DNA from: Gari tellinella
Lineage: Eukaryota; Mollusca; Bivalvia; Cardiida; Psammobiidae
DNA: 64,000 nt
Direction of reading: 5' to 3'
NCBI GenBank assembly: GCA_922989275.2
Contig: OV277863.1
Location: forward strand, 21,666,001-21,730,000
A program made the translations under genes and the position numbers. The first letter of the stretch is position 1. Each line of letters begins with the position of its first letter. Below are positions 61,393 to 64,000 of the stretch, in pieces. A model generated the notes under the pieces. It did no database searches, had not been told where the DNA came from, and was given only the letters and a program-made list of their open reading frames with translations.

Positions 61393-64000
61393 ACAAGAGT
61401 TGTCAGAGAGACAACAAAGCTCGCCACCGGCACCTTTAGAAACTTGAAAGCACACTCAAGGTCACAGAGGTCAACCTTTTTGCCTGCATGGAAAGGTCTT
61501 GTCCATATACACTGGCAAATCAAATATGAAAATAACACCTCAAGGGACATAGGAATTATAAGCATTTTTGAAACCTAAACGCAGATTTCGAAACCTAAAA
61601 CCTTTCGCGACCTTAGTTCAAGGTCAAGGACACTTGGCTAATTTTTTTGCATGCATGGAAAGATCGTGTCCATATACACATGCATGCCAAATATGAAAGA
61701 AATATCTCAATGGATATATGAGTTAAAGAAATTTTGAGAAACCTAAACGCAGACTTTGAAACCTAAACGCGGGTCCTTAGTTCAAGGTCAAGGTCAGAGG
61801 GCTCAAACATTTTGCATGCAAGGAAAGATGTTGTCCATATACACATGCAAACTGAATATGAAAGGAATATTTCAATGGACATAGGAGAAATAAAAAATTT
61901 GAAAAACCAAAACACAGATTTCGAAAACTAAACATTGGCCCTAAGTTCAAAGTCAAGGTCACAGGGGTCTAAATTTTGCAGTGCCTGGAAAGGTCTTGTC
62001 CATATACACACATAAACCAACTATGAAAGCAATACCTCAAGGGACATAGAAGTAAAAGGCATTTTTCAAAACCTAAACACAGGCCCTAAGTTCAAGGTCA
62101 CAAGGGTCCAATTTATCTGTGCATGGTAAGGTCTTGTCCATATACACACACATACCAACTATGAAAGCAATACCTCAAAGGATATAGAATTTAAATGGAT
62201 TTTCGAAACTTAAACGAAGATTTCGAAACCTAAACACAGGTTCTTAGTTCAAGGTCAAGGGGTCTAAATGTTTCTGTGCATCGAAAGGTCATGTCCATAT
62301 ACACATACATACCAACTATGAAAGCAATACCTCAAAGGACATAGAAGTTAAAGGCATTTTTCTAAACCTAAACACAGGCCCTAAGTTCAAGGTCAAGGTC
62401 ACAGGGGTCTAAATTTTTCTGTGCATGTAAAGGTCTTGTCCATATACACATACATACCAACTATGAAAGCAATACCTCAAGGAACATAGAAGTTAAAGGC
62501 ATTTTTCTAAACCTAAATGCAGATTTCGAAACCTCAACGCAGGCCCTAAGTTCAAGGTCAAAGTCACAGGAGTCTAAATTTTTCTGTGCATGGAAAGGTC
62601 TTGTCCATATACACACACATACCAACTATGGAAGCAATACCTCAAGGGACATAGAAGTTAAAGGCATTTTTTGAAACTTAAACGCAGATTTCGAAACCTA
62701 AACGCAGGCCCTAAGTTCAAGGTCAAGGTCACAGGGGTCTAAATTTTTCTGTGCATGGAAAGGTCTTGTCTACATACAAACACATACAGACTATGGAAGC
62801 AATACCTTAAGGGATATAGAAGTTAAAGGCATTTTTCAAAACCTAAACGCAGATTTCGAAACCTAAACACAGGCCCTAAGTTCAAGGTCACAAGGGTCCA
62901 AATTTATCTGTGCATGGAAAGGTCTTGTCCATATACACACACATACCAACTATGAAAGCAATACCTCAAAGGATATAGAAGTTAAATGGATTTTCGAAAC
63001 TTAAACGCAGATTTCGAAACCTAAACACAGGCTCTTAGTTCAAGGTTAAGGTCACAGGGGTCTAAATGTTTCTGTGCATGGAAAGGTCTTGTCCATATAC
63101 ACACACATACCAACTATGGAAGCAATACCTCAAGGGACATAGAAGTTAAAGGCATTTTTTGAAACTTAAACGCAGATTTCGAAACCTAAACGCAGGCCCT
63201 AAGTTCAAGGTCAAGGTCACAGGGGTCTAAATTTTTCTGTGCATGGAAAGGTCTTGTCTACATACAAACACATACAGACTATGGAAGCAATACCTTAAGG
63301 GATATAGAAGTTAAAGGCATTTTTCAAAACCTAAACGCAGATTTCGAAACCTAAACACAGGCCCTAAGTTCAAGGTCACAAGGGTCCAAATTTATCTGTG
63401 CATGGAAAGGTCTTGTCCATATACACACACATACCAACTATGAAAGCAATACCTCAAAGGATATAGAAGTTAAATGGATTTTCGAAACTTAAACGCAGAT
63501 TTCGAAACCTAAACACAGGCTCTTAGTTCAAGGTTAAGGTCACAGGGGTCTAAATGTTTCTGTGCATCGAAAGGTCATGTCCATATACACATACATACCA
63601 ACTATGAAAGCAATACCTCAAAGGACATAGAAGTTAAAGGCATTTTTCTAAACCTAAACACAGGCCCTAAGTTCAAGGTCAAGGTCACAGGGGTCTAAAT
63701 TTTTCTGTGCATGTAAAGGTCTTGTCCATATACACATACATACCAACTATGAAAGCAATACCTCAAGGGACATAGAAGTTAAAGGCATTTTTCTAAACCT
63801 AAATGCAGATTTCGAAACCTAAACGCAGGCCCTAAGTTCAAGGTCAAGGTCACAGGAGTCTAAATTTTTCTGTGCATGGAAAGGTCTTGTCCATATACAC
63901 ACACATACCAACTATGGAAGCAATACCTCAAGGGACATAGAAGTTAAAGGCATTTTTTGAAACTTAAACGCAGATTTCGAAACCTAAACGCAGGCCCTAA
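61393..64000. repeat. Higher-order satellite, ~160-bp monomers in ~1,286-bp blocks
   Basis: Monomer landmarks agttcaaggtcaaggtcaca, ggaaaggtcttgtccatata and gcagatttcgaaacctaaac recur throughout. tcgaaaggtcatgtcc at 62281 and 63567 start near-identical stretches (62281-62714 and 63567-64000), and the gtctacatacaaacacatac variant recurs 488 bp apart (62768, 63256). Continues past the window end. Initial acaagagttgtcagagagac may be the element's 5' end. Confidence 0.88.

Noticed and set aside
61374..61962. Minus-strand ORFs in the satellite
   Set aside because: Recurring leucine/threonine text is a translation of the repeat unit; no domain or splice context.

Overview
The window looks like AT-rich intronic DNA of a metazoan, most likely a bivalve or other lophotrochozoan. 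The reasons are canonical spliceosomal GT-AG introns, a gene built of small extracellular-domain exons, tRNA-headed SINEs, a LINE reverse-transcriptase scrap, and very dense miniature inverted-repeat elements. No species can be named from sequence alone. Nothing bacterial, viral or CRISPR-like was found.

One gene on the minus strand accounts for all convincing coding sequence. I could place 35 exons from 60703 down to 770. They total about 4.68 kb of coding sequence (about 1,560 residues) and are open at both ends, so the start codon lies beyond position 64000 and the stop codon before position 1. Splice phases agree at every junction, with one exception: a 1-base deficit inside exon 8. Domain order from N to C is: WSC domain (60703-58763), linker, Notch-like EGF, cysteine-rich module resembling the PCSK9 C-terminal repeats (49776-46255), EGF, fibronectin type II, LamG/concanavalin-like domain (39479-34869), ALK-like glycine-rich domain (33018-23851), a second WSC domain (22579-20388), then about eleven MEGF/Draper/SREC-type EGF repeats (19350-770). 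It is probably a large secreted or membrane receptor or matrix protein. Two of its introns use GC donors.

The introns are nearly all repeats. At least four families (A-D) are bounded by TTAA and carry a central long hairpin. Others have TA-flanked ends with CAGT..ACTG termini (E, F, N), CAGGG..CCCTG ends (G), GGGCCC ends (H), or Helitron-like ends (J, K). Nesting is common: TTAA elements repeatedly sit in the TTAA at the hairpin tip, or at the hairpin base, of older family A copies. A family B copy splits a LINE fragment cleanly at TTAA.

The most unusual layout feature is four separate tandem arrays, each covering one edge of an exon of this gene with its splice site: exon 29 at 13.4-14.7 kb, exon 17 at 28.2-28.6 kb, exon 15 at 32.9-34.3 kb, and exon 4 at 50.1-51.3 kb. 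The last 2.6 kb is a higher-order satellite running off the window edge.
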